Notes: a model not told the origin generated them from the sequence alone. DNA of 64,000 bases from Myrica gale (GCA_963930655.1 OZ005605.1:18483501-18547500), one strand, 5' to 3'; counted from the stretch's first letter, positions 48,490 to 61,320 are shown. A program made the numbers and translations.

Positions 48490-48600
48490 ATTTCCTTTCT
48501 TTAAGATACCCCCAACGGGCCCAAGTGAGTCAGCCTGCCCAGTGTGGAAGCCAGAGTTTGAGGCTGAAATTTTTGGGCGGCCAATATAAAAAAAAAGTTA
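48490..48600. repeat. Possible single TIR-transposon end
   Basis: CCCAGTGTGGAAGCCAGAG followed by TTTTTGGGCGGCC resembles plant hAT-like ends of the CAGTGGCGGAGCCAG class. The partner end was not found. Confidence 0.25.
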
Positions 48601-50049
48601 AAAAAATAGGAGTAATTTTAAAAAAAAAAAAAAATCTATTTTACATAGTTGCCAAGTACTTTTAATTCAACGTTTGAAAAAAATGGGAACACACAAACGT
48701 TCTTCCATTGCATGGATAACAAATTGTTTCCTCATGAGTAACAAGGTGTATGTTTCTTTTTTGTTTTTTGTGGGTAGGTTGTATGCTACAGAAACAAATG
48801 GCTCATCCTCAAATGGTCGCCAATTAGTCTACTGATCACCGTGTTCTGAACACAAAGAAACTGTGTCTGAAACATGAGTATTTAAATGTCATGTGTAATT
48901 GTTACTTTTTTTTTTCATAACAGGATATTCAGGCCAACTTACTCGCATGTCGATTAATTGTCACTTGTTTATATCTTCCTAATCAATGACTATATTCTAG
49001 AGATCACGGTTAATTTGGTCTTCCAACCAAAAAACAAGGACAAAAGATGCTCTACAAAATCTTCCTTGGCATGTGAAAGCGTGATCCAGATGACCCGTTT
49101 TCCAAGGAAACTGAAAGGGAAAAAGTAAGTGCTTATATTTGCTGTCTAGTTAGGTGGTTCACCAAAAAAGTCGAACCCGACCGATCAACTCGGAAACATA
49201 CCAATCGAACCCACACTGAAAATTTGCGATCATGTTGGTGATTTTGAAGAACGTCTAGAGGAAACAGTAAATAGTCGTTACTCGTGAAGATAGATCTACG
49301 TACTCATATATTTATGAGAAAAATGCTCCACCTGTACATAATTATAAAATAATTAAGAACTGATCAAAGAGATAAGTACGTACGTGTCGAGTGCCCTAAT
49401 TAAAAATGTATAATATGTTAGAACGCCATCTTAATCCGAAAACTTAAGTTGATATATATCCCTTGGGAACAACAATATTATTAGGGCAGTATGTCCAATA
49501 GTGAAACAGATTTTTAGAATTTATATATGGATGATACACCCAGTAATAACATATAGAAGAAGAAAATAAGATAAAAATATATTTACGCGGTCAAGGGAAA
49601 ATGCGATTAATGTCCATAAGCATGGCGGAGATGGTGTTTCAATTAGTCTCTGGTCGTTTTGCATGCCCTAATTAATTGGCTGTCTGCTTTAATCAAAACA
49701 TGTAGACAAGCTGTGTCATACAAAAATCAAGGCTGCTAAAGTAATGAAGACATATAAAACAAGCTACTATAATAGATTTGGTCTAACAACGTCGTCTGCT
49801 TTGACAAAATGGTTCGACTATTACAGTCATCATCATTGCCAAGACATAATCAGTCTAATCAGAGCTACAATTTATGCGGCTTTGATGTAGTGGCTAGCTT
49901 TTTAGCATTTGAAATGATACAAACCGTGGCAGACTGAAAATCTTGGATAGCTTCGATCATGAAAAGTACACGACTAAGGCAAGCACATACGTTTCTTATA
50001 TATAGCATGACTAGTATCATTACTCATCCTAACTAGTATATATGGTCGT
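48601..50049. other. Spacer with no recognised gene
   Basis: AT-rich; nothing coding recognised. The last stretch is probably the 3' UTR of the gene at 50050. Confidence 0.4.
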
Positions 50050-50445
50050 TCAAAGATGAAGAGAAGTGTCAACGTCTGAATCAGAATCAGAATCGCTGAA
50101 GTGATTCAACGAAGTGAGCACAGAGGGTACATATTCTGTAGCCCAGGAGGGGGCCTCGCTGAGTCTGTAAACCGCATGATTGTTCTGAGATGGCGGCCAA
50201 AGAGAGAGGGGAAGTTGGGGAGGTGACCTTGGTGGAGTGATCAATATTTCAGAGTGGAAAAACAACCTTGATGGCTCAAACTGCATGGGGGGATAGAGAT
50301 TAAGCTGCTTAGGTTCAGCAAGCATTCTCATGAGCTCTCTTTCTTCTCTCATTTCCTTCACTCTTTGCAACTGTCTGAACCTCTCTTGCAATAGAGCAAT
50401 GGAGGAATGAATAACAGTGGCATCGTGATCTTCTTCCCTACCCAT
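50050..50445 (-). CDS. Small plant protein of unknown function (131 aa)
   Basis: Single-exon frame, ATG at 50445 to TGA at 50050. It starts MGREEDHDATVIHSSIALLQ and continues with a charged helical segment (ERFRQLQRVKEMREERELMR), then a proline-rich middle (ITPPRSPPQLPLSLWPPSQ) and an acidic Ser-Asp repeat near the end (HFSDSDSDSDVDTSLHL). No membrane segment or catalytic motif. A TATA box sits about 95 bp upstream at 50538-50547, which supports a real transcription unit. I recognise the N-terminal type from other eudicots but know no function. Probably nuclear or regulatory, but that is a guess. Confidence 0.7.
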   Translation of the reverse strand: MGREEDHDATVIHSSIALLQERFRQLQRVKEMREERELMRMLAEPKQLNLYPPMQFEPSRLFFHSEILITPPRSPPQLPLSLWPPSQNNHAVYRLSEAPSWATEYVPSVLTSLNHFSDSDSDSDVDTSLHL

Positions 50446-50537
50446 TGGAGAAAGTATTCCTAGTTTTTAGTCTTTAGCTTCTCAAGTTGGCTGGTTGAGT
50501 GATCTCTTATGGGAGCCAGCTTGAATAGCTCGGCGTC

Positions 50538-50547
50538 TATATATATA
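50538..50547 (-). promoter_or_regulatory. TATA box of the 131-aa protein gene
   Basis: Minus strand CTATATATATAG, about 95 bp from the start codon. Confidence 0.5.
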
Positions 50548-50559
50548 GGGACTTGGCGT

Positions 50560-51710
50560 TGTTAAGATCGTTTTCTTTCAATAAAATTTAATCAACTTTA
50601 GTTGTTCGAGGAGATTTTAAATGATTTAGAATCGGCAGCTAAGCCGCAAAGTCCAAAAAGAAGAGGCTGTGCGGCCAAATCTAAGGGGATTGTTCGAGGA
50701 GAGAGGAAACAGAATTGCTAAAGGAGAAAAGGGTTTGGAGAAAAATCCAAAGAGAATGTTGAACCTAGCACATGGAAGGGTGTGTTTGGAGGAATAACAG
50801 GTTGGAGGATGCTCTGTCAGCTTATCCCAAAAAGCCCCCTATAGCTTTGGAGGTGATTCAGCTAGCCTATTTTTGGTGGTCTTTAGGTTAATGGATATCA
50901 ATTTCTAACTATTTATATCCGTTTCAAACTTCCCCTCTTCCAAATTCTTCTCTTCGATGCAGCAGAATAGGTGGGGTTGGTCCGAGAGGAAAAAGACGGG
51001 GGTTAGAATTAGAAGGAATAATCTTGAGAAGTCATTATGCTTTAATTGAACAACAACGTACGACAAAGACAAACATACCAACATTCTCTCTCTCGCTCTC
51101 TATCCTCTCGCAACATAGGTTTTGTCGTGGAGTTTTTGGCTGAGAATGGAATGCAGAAACGAAAGCTGCAGATGCCACTGGAGCTGGACAATTGGATGCT
51201 TCTTTTGTGAAGCACAAGCCCGCGCCCCCCATCTATTATTTTCTTTGGAGCGTCATAGTTTGAAAGACGGGTTGAGAAGACATTTATATAGTCTATATCG
51301 ATAGAAAGCGAAAGCGTGCAATTAAAAATCTCCTTGAAACCCCAATTTGCATTGGAAGGGGAGCGAGATGGCCGGTCCGTATGCGTCACAACTTAGCCCA
51401 CAATCCAAGCATAAATGGGAAAGTTTTGAACTCACCCACCGCCCACGTCCTCTTATAGATCAATAAATTACCTGCTGGTCCTGTTCTATATATCCAGAGA
51501 ATAAACGCAGAAATGGCCATGTATCCAACATGGGCCAACAATGGTAAAGATACTAGTCAGTTGCAGTTTACAGATTGGCTTACAATACATGATAGAGCTG
51601 GACAATATTATGATGTATCCTGATCAATAAGTTTTCCTTTCAGATCCTTTCTTAAAGCTAGTTTTTTTTAAGCCTTGCTTTCAGCTAGTAGTAATTGTTA
51701 AGAGAGTATT
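50560..51710. other. Upstream spacer
   Basis: Frames at 51035-51389 on both strands overlap each other and match nothing. Otherwise no features. Confidence 0.35.
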
Positions 51711-52336
51711 CGCAAAACCAAAATTTTTTTGGACAATAAAATAATCTCTCTCCTCGTCAAATCATCTATTTCCATGGACGAAGATCTTCTGCAATTTGCT
51801 GTCCAAATTATACAGTGTAATTTGAAGAGAAATAGACACAAGTGGACCTTATTGTTGGGCTTATGCTGCCCGAAACTTTACATGGTCAACACTAAGTCCG
51901 AATTGCACAGTGCAATTTGAATAGAAATAGACACAACAGGTAGACCTTATTGTTGGGCTTATGCTGTCCGAAACTTCACATGGACAACATTAAGTCTGAA
52001 TTACACATTGCAATTTGAAGAGAAATAAACACAATAAGTGGACCTCATTGTTGGGCGTATGTTGCCCGAAACTTAACATGAACAACATTAAGTCTGAATT
52101 GCACAGTGCAATTTGAAGAGAAATAGACACAACAGGTGGACCTCATTATTGGGCTCTTGCTACCTGAAACTTTACATGGACAACATTAAATGGTGTAGGG
52201 TTTACCTATCGTGTCTATCTATCCTCGAATTGCAGGAAATCCTCATCTCTCTTTCCATTACAATAAACATAAAAAATTCATACAAATCATCTCTCCATTT
52301 TTTCACCAACTCCAAAAATTTTGATTATGCAAACAC
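51711..52336. mobile_element. Tourist-like MITE swollen by an internal tandem array
   Basis: Terminal inverted repeats AGAGAGTATTCGCAAAACC and (complement) AGTGTTTGCATAATC both continue into CAAAATTTTT. TTA flanks each side (51708-51710, 52337-52339). Near both ends are the AATCTCTCTC and CAAATCATCT motifs of the elements at 30200 and 52629. The middle has been expanded by four tandem copies of a roughly 98-bp unit. Confidence 0.7.
51797..52190 (+). repeat. Four-copy tandem repeat, unit about 98 bp
   Basis: Units start near 51797, 51897, 51993 and 52092. Each contains the imperfect palindrome ATTGCACAGTGCAATTT, then GAGAAATAGACACAACAGGT, TTGTTGGGCTTATGCTG, CCGAAACTTTACATGG and ACAACATTAAGTC. 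It lies inside the MITE at 51711-52336. Confidence 0.85.
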
Positions 52337-52628
52337 TTAATAGCATGGGATTACAATTTTCTGTGCAATTTAGACAGAGATCATATAGATCCTACACTAT
52401 TCAATGTTGTTTGAACAATATAATCTTTATAATGTAAATCACCTACCATATCTATCTCCATATTGCACAGTGTAATTCGAACAAAGAATTCAATTCTCTC
52501 TCTTCAAATTGCATTAATTTGAACAAATAATTTAGAAAATCGATCTTTAACATGATTCACTAGTGTAAACAAGTGTATCACTAAATTCAGGCGAGTCTAA
52601 AAATCTACTCGAGCTTACATATCACTTA

Positions 52629-52793
52629 GGTGGTGTTTTACTGTCAAGTATTTGACCTAATAAAATAACTTCAAAATAATCTCTATTTCTTCATCAAATC
52701 ATCTATTTTTATAAAAAAAATTTGCTCAAATCATCTCTCTCCATCTTTTCACCAATTTACATACATCAAGATTCTTAACAGATAAACCCGACC
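52629..52793. mobile_element. Tourist-like MITE, 165 bp
   Basis: Ends GGTGGTGTTTTACTGTCAAG and (complement) GGTCGGGTTTATCTGTTAAG; TTA on both sides (52626-52628, 52794-52796). Shares CTCTCTCCATCTTTTCACCA with the element at 51711. Confidence 0.75.
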
Positions 52794-53559
52794 TTAATTT
52801 ATACCAGTCTAGAGATCTAGTCTTCAAGCTAACAACCAAGGTTGCGTTTGTTTCAGTGTATAATGAAGAAAATAAGCAAATATTTGCAATTGAAAAAATT
52901 TGTAGGGAAACTATACAATTTTCGATGTTTGGCCAACTCTTTGAAAATGAACATCTAATGTTTGGTTGACACCTGAAAATTTAAAGAATATTTTGCAATA
53001 GTTTTAATTTGTACTTGTCAATAGAGAGATTAAAAACAATGAGAAAATATAAATCACATATTTGTGTTTTATGCTATTTTGAAATTGAGACTCGTGCTTT
53101 AATGCGTTTTTATTTTGACACCACGTTTTTATTTTGAGACATGTGGTTCCTCCATTTATGAATCAAAAGCTCCACTTGTTTTGCCATTATATATGGACGA
53201 AAAATTTCATATGTGGCTCATTTTCAGATACATCAGCTATATATGTAATTTTTTAAAAAATAAAAAATAATTTAGGCCATTTACATGTAGATAAATAAAA
53301 ATAATATCAAATAAAATTTTAATATATTTTTTATTTAAAACAAAATTCAAGCGGCCAGATTCGCCCCCTTGTGCGCGGTGGAGGTGATTGGGTGATTTGA
53401 GTTAGTCAAGATTGAGGATGTGAACAATTGACAAAGAGTTTCAGCCTTGAATGGTAAAATTTTTCATTGACTTAACTTGACATTTAATTTCCGCCCCAAC
53501 CAAACATAAGAGACTGAAAATATTTTTAAGGAATGTGGACTATGAGAAAGATTGGGTGA

Positions 53560-53755
53560 GCAAGACGGTTCAGTAGTAAACAAACCTGGACAAAATGATG
53601 TAAAGGGATTTAGGCCCATTAGTCCGGTAGCTAGTCCCCTGGGCCTTTCACAAATCACATGTACTCCTGTATTTTATCTTCTATCAACAAAATCTTTAAA
53701 AAAAGGGACAAAACGGATTATAGAGAATGTTTTAGCTTATTATTGCTAGCTTGTA
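53560..53755 (+). pseudogene. Possible LINE reverse-transcriptase scrap
   Basis: Frame reads KPGQNDVKGFRPISPVAS, resembling the RT motif DFRPISLV of plant LINEs. Too short and diverged for certainty. Confidence 0.35.
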
Positions 53756-53786
53756 TTGGGCGAATGACCTTTCAGGGTTAGGTAGA

Positions 53787-55830
53787 GCTGTTTGTCGGTA
53801 CCGACGCGGTGTGTCGGTTAACTTACACCGGTCACCGCTCCCCACTTAGTAGCGGGGGTGGGACCGGTTTTCATTTTCACCAGGTGGCGGTGGCGGTGAA
53901 ACCACCCACTGCTAGGCAGTTCACCACCACCACCATTTATTTTAAATAAAAGGCAGGTGAGAGAGATAAGTGCGGAGGAGAGATAGAGGGGGAGAAGAAA
54001 GAGAGCCAGAGAGGTGCAAGGGAGAGAGATAGAGAAAAGGGAGAGAGGTGCAGAGGAGTGTGTGAGAGAGAGAAGGAGAGAGGGAGGTGAAACGTGAAAG
54101 AGATGGATAGGGAGACAAAGAGGTGAGAGAGAGGATAATAGAAAATAATTTACAATTCCCTAACAATTAAGCATGATTCCTAAAAAATCTCTCCCTATCA
54201 CTATAACAAATTAACAATTTCCTAATTTACTAAAGTTATTCCAACAATTGAATAATTTCATAATTTACATCTAAAGTCAAATCCAAATTTTTAAAAAAAA
54301 GACAACTCAACATAATTAATTTTGAATTGAAAAATAACATAAAAATTCTCACTTAATTTGCATTGAAAATCTTAATTTGCATTTAAAAAGAGGTAGAGAG
54401 AGGAGAAGAGGGAGAGCTCGAGAGAAGGATAGTGGGAGAGAGAGTGCGGAGGAGAAATAATTAATTTTGAATTGAAAAGTCAACTAAAAATTCTCTCTCT
54501 TAATTTGCATTTAAATAGAGGATGTGAGAGAGGAGGAGAGGGAGAGCTCGAGAGAGGGATGGTAGGAAAGAAAGCTCTCTTAATTTGCATTTAAAGAGAG
54601 GAGAGAGAGAGGAGGAGGAGAGGGAGAGCTCGAGAGAGGGATAGTGGGAGAGAGAGAGTGGAGGAGAAAGAATTAATTTTGAATTGAAAAGTCAACTATA
54701 AATTATCTCTCTTAATTTGCATTGAAATAGAGGTGAGAGATAGAGGAGGAGAGGGAGAGCTTGAGAGAGGGATAGTGGGAGAGAGAAAGAGGGGAGGATA
54801 AATAATTACTTTTGAATTGAAAAATACCTTAAAATTCTCTCTCTAAATTTGCATTTAAAGATAGGTGAGAGAGAGGAGAGTGAAAGTTTGAGAGAGGGAT
54901 AGTGGGAGAGAGAGAGAAAGAGAGAGTGGAGGAGAAATAATTAATTTTGAATTGAAAAATCACCTAAAAATTCTCTCTCTTAATTTGCATTTAAATAGAG
55001 GTGAGAGATAGAGAAGGAGAGGGAGAGCTCGAGAGAGGGATAGTGGGAGAGAGAAAGGGGAGGAGAATATAACATAATCATGATTCTTAAAAAATTTCTA
55101 GCTATCATTCCAACAAATTAACAATTTCCTAATTTGCATCTAAATTCATATTAAAAAAAAAAGACAACTCAACATAATTAATTTCGAATTGAAAAATCAC
55201 ATAAAAATTCTCTCTTAATTTGCATTTAAAGACTTTTTATTTCTAATTGATATATTTGGATAATCATTAATGAGAATTTTATTTCCTCAACCTAATGAGT
55301 TTTGTATTTCGTCAAGCATTTTATTTTGTAATTGATCATAATGAATTTGGAAATCTAGACCTTTTTATTTAATAATTGATCCTAATATATTTAGAAAGAT
55401 ATGAGCTAGTTTAATACTAAGATTCTAGAAGATTTTAAATTATGTAATTTTTAAACATTTAATTTATGTCATTTTCTCTCATTCTCTATTGTTCTCTCTC
55501 CTCCTCAGTCTCACGCAGTCTTTCACCCTTCCCTCTCTCTCTCTCTCTCTCTCTCTCTCAGACTCACGCAAGCCACCACCTCCCAAAGCTGCTCCGCCGT
55601 GGCCTTGCCACCGTCTCTCTCTCTCCCTCTTCCTCTCACAGTTGCTCCCCCTCCCACAGCCACCTGCCGATGTGCAACAGTTGCTCCACCTGCCGGTGAG
55701 GCTTTCAGTCTCTCTCTGCCTAAACGGCCTAAAAAAATAGGCCCATCGATGGGCAGTTAACCTCTACGCCACCGGTAGCACCGCCACTGTTAGGCGCCGC
55801 ACAACCCAGGGTCAAGTTGTGGCTCCCCAA
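53787..55830. mobile_element. hAT-like element with GC-rich ends and minisatellite core
   Basis: The left end starts near TAGAGCTGTTTGTCGGTACC and is followed by GC-rich palindromic sequence (CACCGGTCACCGCTCC, GGTGGCGGTGGCGGTG). The right end has GCCACCGGTAGCACCGCC, GGCGCCGCACAACCCAGGG. Both are of the same type as the ends at 2121-2733. Between them lie purine-rich sequence, a minisatellite (54390-55070), an AT-rich stretch and a (CT)n tract (55536-55560). No transposase frame and no clear 8-bp duplication, so limits are approximate. Confidence 0.45.
54390..55070. repeat. Minisatellite, six copies of 81-140 bp
   Basis: Each unit has GGGAGAGCTCGAGAGAGGGA (or a variant) beginning near 54411, 54541, 54622, 54753, 54881 and 55020. 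This is followed by TAGTGGGAGAGAGA, GGAGGAGAAATAATTAATTT and CTCTCTCTTAATTTGCATTT. Unit lengths vary (about 130, 81, 131, 128, 139) through internal deletions. Alternating purine-rich and AT-rich blocks. Confidence 0.85.
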
Positions 55831-57332
55831 AAAAAATGTGCAAAAGTAGAGCATTTTTATTTTACTTATTGGGCCTAGGAAATTATTTCCGACAATTCAA
55901 CACGATGATGCATATGGCCAGTTTATGAAAATACCACAAGTGGGTGGGGCTACGTAACAAGTTCTAAGGATCATTACAACCTTATAATTTTGGGGGTGAA
56001 CAAATGTAGCACTAGTTATAGCAAAATTTGAATATATCCAGCCTTCATAATTTTCTACCCATATTTTTCAGGTGATCAAGTAACTAATAAATATTGGCTA
56101 AAAAATGTTAAATTTTGAATTCAATATATTAACTTTAGAAAATTCAAGAATGTATTATATAGTTGTTATAACTAATTTAAAATGAAATATATATTTTTTT
56201 TGAACAAGGAGAAACCTTTGATGTCAAGCTCACTATGTTTGGCAAGGCCATTTTTTTACAACCACTATTTCACCATTTCCAACAGCTTTTCACAAATTTT
56301 AACACTTTCTTTAATAAAAAAAAAGTTCTATTAAATTATATATTTCTCCACTTTTTCCACAAGTGTCAATAAAATTTACATTATCTTGAAAAACAGACTT
56401 AAGTGTCACGTGATAGAAGAGAAAATTTTATTGAAGATTAAAAATATTGTTAGTGTGAAAAAATTATTTTTGAATTAAGAAACAGTTTTGAAATTAAAAA
56501 AACACATTTAAAATTGATGGGGGAGGAATTTTGTTTTATTATAAAAGCTCAAAATAGTAGAGCAACGGTAAGCTCATTCGATGTAATATGTGCGCCACGG
56601 TGATTGAAGGTCCATAAAGGAAATTGGCATCCATACTTTATCGGATAAAGAAATTGATGTAAGGAATTGTGATTATTCTCCATAACTGACTGAAAAACGA
56701 AAAGGGAAAAAGAAAGGGAAAAAGATAATCGATTTGAACCGCCCTGAAGGAGACAAATTCAGACGACGTTGGGCTTCAATAAATGGAGGATGAGACAGAA
56801 AGAGTCTAAAGGGTGATATGGTCCGAGGGGACAATAAGGCCAAAGCTCAAACAAAGCCCCCAACACATACGGTAAAAATGGGGTATAAATAAAGAAAGAA
56901 ATGAGCATGAAGGTACGCTTTATTCTCCTTCAAACTCTCTCACTCATAACAATAAACTATAAAATAAATGATATTCGAAGATGATGATTGACAATTACAT
57001 CGGAAAAATCCCCATACGGGGAGGACTCTGAGTTCTAGTATTTTAATTTGCCTGCAAAAAGAATGAAGGAGAATTTGGACCTTTCAACCCATCCCAAGTA
57101 CTAGACCTTAAGTCTAGCTCCCTCGGTCTTTTGACCCAATAGATTTATGTGATAGGCGGATTAAAAATAGCTCTATCAGTTCGCACCGTCTATGGGAAAA
57201 CATTGTCCTTTAAACTGGTTATCTCACCTGACTCGTCTTGACTCAATGACACTGGAAGGTTTTCAAATGAGGCCTTTGTAAGCTTTAATAGTAGATAAAA
57301 GGCCTATACCACGCGTCCAGACCACAGAACCC

Positions 57333-58068
57333 TTGGAGAGTCTGGAGCTAGAGGCGGTTAAAGTGATGAAGGTGGGTGCATCACTGGACGAGGAGGCTAA
57401 GCAAGAACTGCTCCAGTTCTTGCGGCTGAGGATGAAGTCATTTGCATGGACTCATAAAGATATGAGAGGGGTGTACCCTTCAATCATGATGCATCGACTC
57501 AGAGTCGACCCAACCTGGAAGCCGATCAGACAAAAATGAAGGGTCTCCGTGCCCGAAAGAAGTGAAGTGATAGATGCAGAAGTTGGCAAGTTATTAGAGG
57601 TAGGATTTATAAGAGAAATAGTCTATCCTAACTGATTAGCTAATGTAGTCTTGGTTCCAAAGTCTAATGGACAATGGTGAATGTGTGTGGATTTTACAGA
57701 TCTTAATAAAGCATGTCCAAAAGATAGTTATCATTTACCTAGGATTGACATGTTAGTTGATTCAACGGTTGAGCATGAGTTCTTTTCTTTCCTGGATGCC
57801 TTTTCAGGCTATAACCAATTAAAGATGCATCTCACAGACCAAGAAATGACATTTTTTATAAATGACAGAGGGCTTTATTGTTACCTAGTCATGTCATTCA
57901 GTCTAAAAAAAATGTTGGTACTACTTATCAGAGGTTGGTGAATGCTATGTTTAAAAAGTAAATTGGTAGAAATATGAAGGTTTATATAGATGACATGCTT
58001 GTAAAAAGTAGACAAATGTAGGGGTATCTTAAAGATTTGGTTGAGACCTTTGATACCCTAGATCATTA
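57333..58068 (+). pseudogene. Ty3/gypsy pol (RT) remnant
   Basis: Reads ELLQFLRLRMKSFAWTHKDM, then MCVDFTDLNKACPKDSYHLP, FFSFLDAFSGYNQLKMHLTD and the active-site YIDDMLVKS (57983-58009). Interrupted by stops (after IRQK, before LANVV, before MCVDF) and a frameshift near 57900. The frame breaks off at HYDI (58074). Confidence 0.85.
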
Positions 58069-58074
58069 TGACAT

Positions 58075-60320
58075 TGTCACGCCTCGTGCTGGTACTTATC
58101 CCCTCGGCTCGCGTATAGTAATCGAATGCACAAAATTTGGGGGTTACAACACGATAAAACTCTTAGAATTGCTGAAATGCCCTCGAATTTACTTAGAGGA
58201 AGACTTGATTAAAAAGGTTACTAGTTAAAAGGAAGGTCGTAAGTCGGTTTAGAAACTTGAACAAAGGAAGTGAAATCGCACAAAATATGAAAATTAGTAT
58301 ATTTGCACTTTACTAAGGAGAACCTTAGTCGGTTAAAGACTAAAACGAGAATGAAAAAACTCATCAAAATATCGTATCGTAAGAATATGCACTTATTAGG
58401 ATTAACGAATTAGGTTGAAAACTGATTGGTATCGTAAAAAGATTAAAGCGTAATAAAAAGAAATAAATAAACCTTGTAGCAAGAAATTAACATAGAGAAA
58501 CATACACTTTTCCTTTAAACAAACACAGTTTGGTAGACAAAAAGGTCCTCCAGTATGATTACAAAAGAATAGGCCTAGGTTATACAAAAAAAAATGTGAG
58601 CTTCCTATAATCCACTTAGCCTATATCGCGTTTCAAATGATCAAAAACAGTTTTGAATTACCACCACCAAAAGAAAATAAAAGAAACAATGAAATGAGTA
58701 TACAAAACAAACCATGTATCTAGAATCTTTTCGGCCTTGAAATAATTCAACATCCTGCTTATCAATAAAAAGGCAAACACAAACAAACATAAAATGGGTG
58801 AGCCCCACTGACTCAGTAAGGTCGGGAAAGGGGGCATGCTGATACAAATATAACTCATGCTTCGAAATAAATAGCATAATTACAATGATCCAAGTCATAA
58901 ATGACATAACAACAGTACAGAGAATGCATGCAATGCATTTGAATTGCATTCGCTAATCATATGGTTCCCTGGGGCATTCCTGGTGTCTGCTCTGTTCACC
59001 CCAGAGTTGGGTTGTGTGTCCCTCCTCTCCTCGTGGGACTGTCCCGTGCCACATACACCAGAAGCTTTAAAACCTTTAAAAATGACGTCATAACGTCCAG
59101 AATGAGTTCACTCGCTCCCTATAGTGGGGGGTTGCACTCTCCTAACATGTGTGTCACTCTTTCTTCGGGAATCACTTCGCAGGCTTGGGGGTTCCTCGCA
59201 TTTCTTTTTCCTCTTATGAAGTGAATGCAATATAATGCAAGAATATCATTCATATGCAATGTATACATCTCAAACATCCCATGACATGACTTGAAAACAT
59301 AAACAAATAAAGTACTTAATAAACCAATAAAGTACTCAAAATGCAAATTCCAGAAATTAGATCCACAAACTAAATTTAAAATACTTAATCAGTTTCTATG
59401 TCATATAGTTTCAAATTATTAAACATTTTTCCTTAAATAAAGAATTAATAAAAACACATCTATTAATCATTTAATTCATCAAATACCACAAGAAAATACC
59501 AATTCATCATCAAGAACCAAACGAAAATCATCAAATATCTTTGGAAGTCATTCCTTTCCATTCATTTGCTTGTCTTAGAACACATCTCATGCATGAGTTT
59601 CCTTTTCATTTCCTTGTCAATTAATAGCATTTCTACTCATTTTGAGCATTCTTAGGGTACTGTCAAAACTCTTTTCCCCATTGAGCATCATTTACAAGCT
59701 CTTATCATTATTAAATCCACATACTACATGCACTTTCATCAACTCATATGTCACTAACCAAAACTCACAACATAAATGCCATAAAACCAACATGCAAGCA
59801 TTAAATATGAAAGATCAAGGCTCTATGTTTAGGCAGTGGCGTTTTAGGTCATCCTTTTATAATACTAATTCAAGAATTAAACATGAAATAAATAAGTAAA
59901 TATAAATCCTGTCCAAATGAAGTCTTCTTGGGCCTTTTTGGACCCTATTGGGCCTATCCCTAAAGTTTCAAAGTGTTTTGGGCTTGTTTAAGGTTAACGG
60001 TGGCCTAAAGTCCATTTAGGCCGCTAAACGAGCATTGTGATTTGAGCCCCTAATTATACTTGGTTTGGACTCCAATTTGGGCTTCTCTATCTATTTTTCA
60101 TGCTCTACACAACCATAAATTTATTTTCTCCGTTTGGACCTTTTTACCCTAACGTTTTGTGTGAAATACTGAAATTGTCCTTAGAGACATCCAGGGGCAT
60201 TATTGACCTTTCCCGACCTCTGATTGAGTTGAAACTTTTGCTGGGACCTACAGAGACCTCATAAAACACGTATGTAAAGTTTCATGTAAAAAGCAAAAGG
60301 AATCTAAGGGTCATTTTGGA
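58075..60320. mobile_element. Probable nested insertion in the gypsy element
   Basis: Pol stops abruptly at 58074 and the following sequence begins TGTCACGCCTCGTGCTGG, a start typical of plant LTRs. The next 2.2 kb have no retroviral-type coding sequence, and the composition changes. The text around 60150-60320 (GGGTCATTTTGGACA) resembles the end of a long LTR. No matching 5-bp duplication of GACAT was found, so the right edge is unresolved. Could be a long solo LTR or a rearranged segment. Confidence 0.35.
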
Positions 60321-61320
60321 CAGCAAGCATATTTCACTTAAAAACTCTAAAATAGCTAAAGGTGATTTATGGGAACAAGGTCTACCATGTAGATTCGAAA
60401 GAATAAGAGCCCAATTGTTCTTAAGCAAGGACGTGGTGAAGGATCCGATGAATAGTTCACAAGGAAAAGATGTTGAAATGATAGTTAATGTGCCAAGGGA
60501 GCTAATTAAAATGATAACCAACGTCATAATATTCTCATGGCCTAGTTAATCGCTCAGCAGAATAGGGCTCTACTGATGGGGGAGGAATTTTCCCTTATTA
60601 CAAAAGCTCATAACTTAAAGCAAAAAATAGTAGAGCAAGGGTAAGCCCATTCGATGTAATATGTGCACCGCGGTGATTGGAGGTCCATAAAGGAAACTGA
60701 CATCCATACTTTATCGGGTAAAGAAGTTGACGTAAGAAATTATGATTATTCTCTGTTTACTGACTAATGAACGAAAAGGTAGAAAATAAGGGAAAAAAGA
60801 TAATTGATTTGAACCGCCCTGAAGGAGACAAATTCTGACAACATCGACCTTCAATAAAGGGAGGGTGAAACAGAAAGAGTCTAAAGGGTGATATGGCCCG
60901 AAGAGACAATAAGGCCGAAGCCCAAACAAAGCCCGCGACCAAACGGTAAAAAAGGGGGCATAAATAGAGAAAGAAATGAGAAGGAAAGGTACGTACTATT
61001 CTCCCTCAAACTCTCTTACTGATATCCAGAAACCAGAAAAGAAAAGATATTAGAAGATAATGACTGCAATGACATCGGAAAATTTCTTACGGGGAGGACT
61101 CTGAGTTTTAACGCATTATTTTGCTTGCAGAAGGAATGAAGAAGAATTTGGACCTTTCAACCCATCTCAAGTACTGAACTTTGAGTCTAGCACCCTCAAA
61201 CTTTTAGCCCAATAAATTTCTATGATAAACTGATTAAAAATGGTTCCATCAAAAACTATTAAACCGGTGGAAACAAGTAAAAAAATTTACAGGCTGTCTT
61301 ATAATGTGGAGAGATATGCG

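Larger units (their letters stand above)
56515..61251 (+). mobile_element. Decayed Ty3/gypsy retrotransposon with both LTRs
   Basis: 5' LTR 56515-57178 and 3' LTR 60574-61251 both start TGATGGGGGAGGAATTTT and end ...CCATCA/CTATCA. Flanking pentamers are AAAAT and AAAAC (4 of 5 identical). After the 5' LTR, GTTCGCACCGTCTATGGG is a diverged version of the primer-site motif common in plant Ty3/gypsy elements. The LTRs differ by many substitutions and indels, so insertion is old. Of the internal region only pol pieces remain (57333-58068); gag, integrase and most of pol are missing or replaced. Confidence 0.85.
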
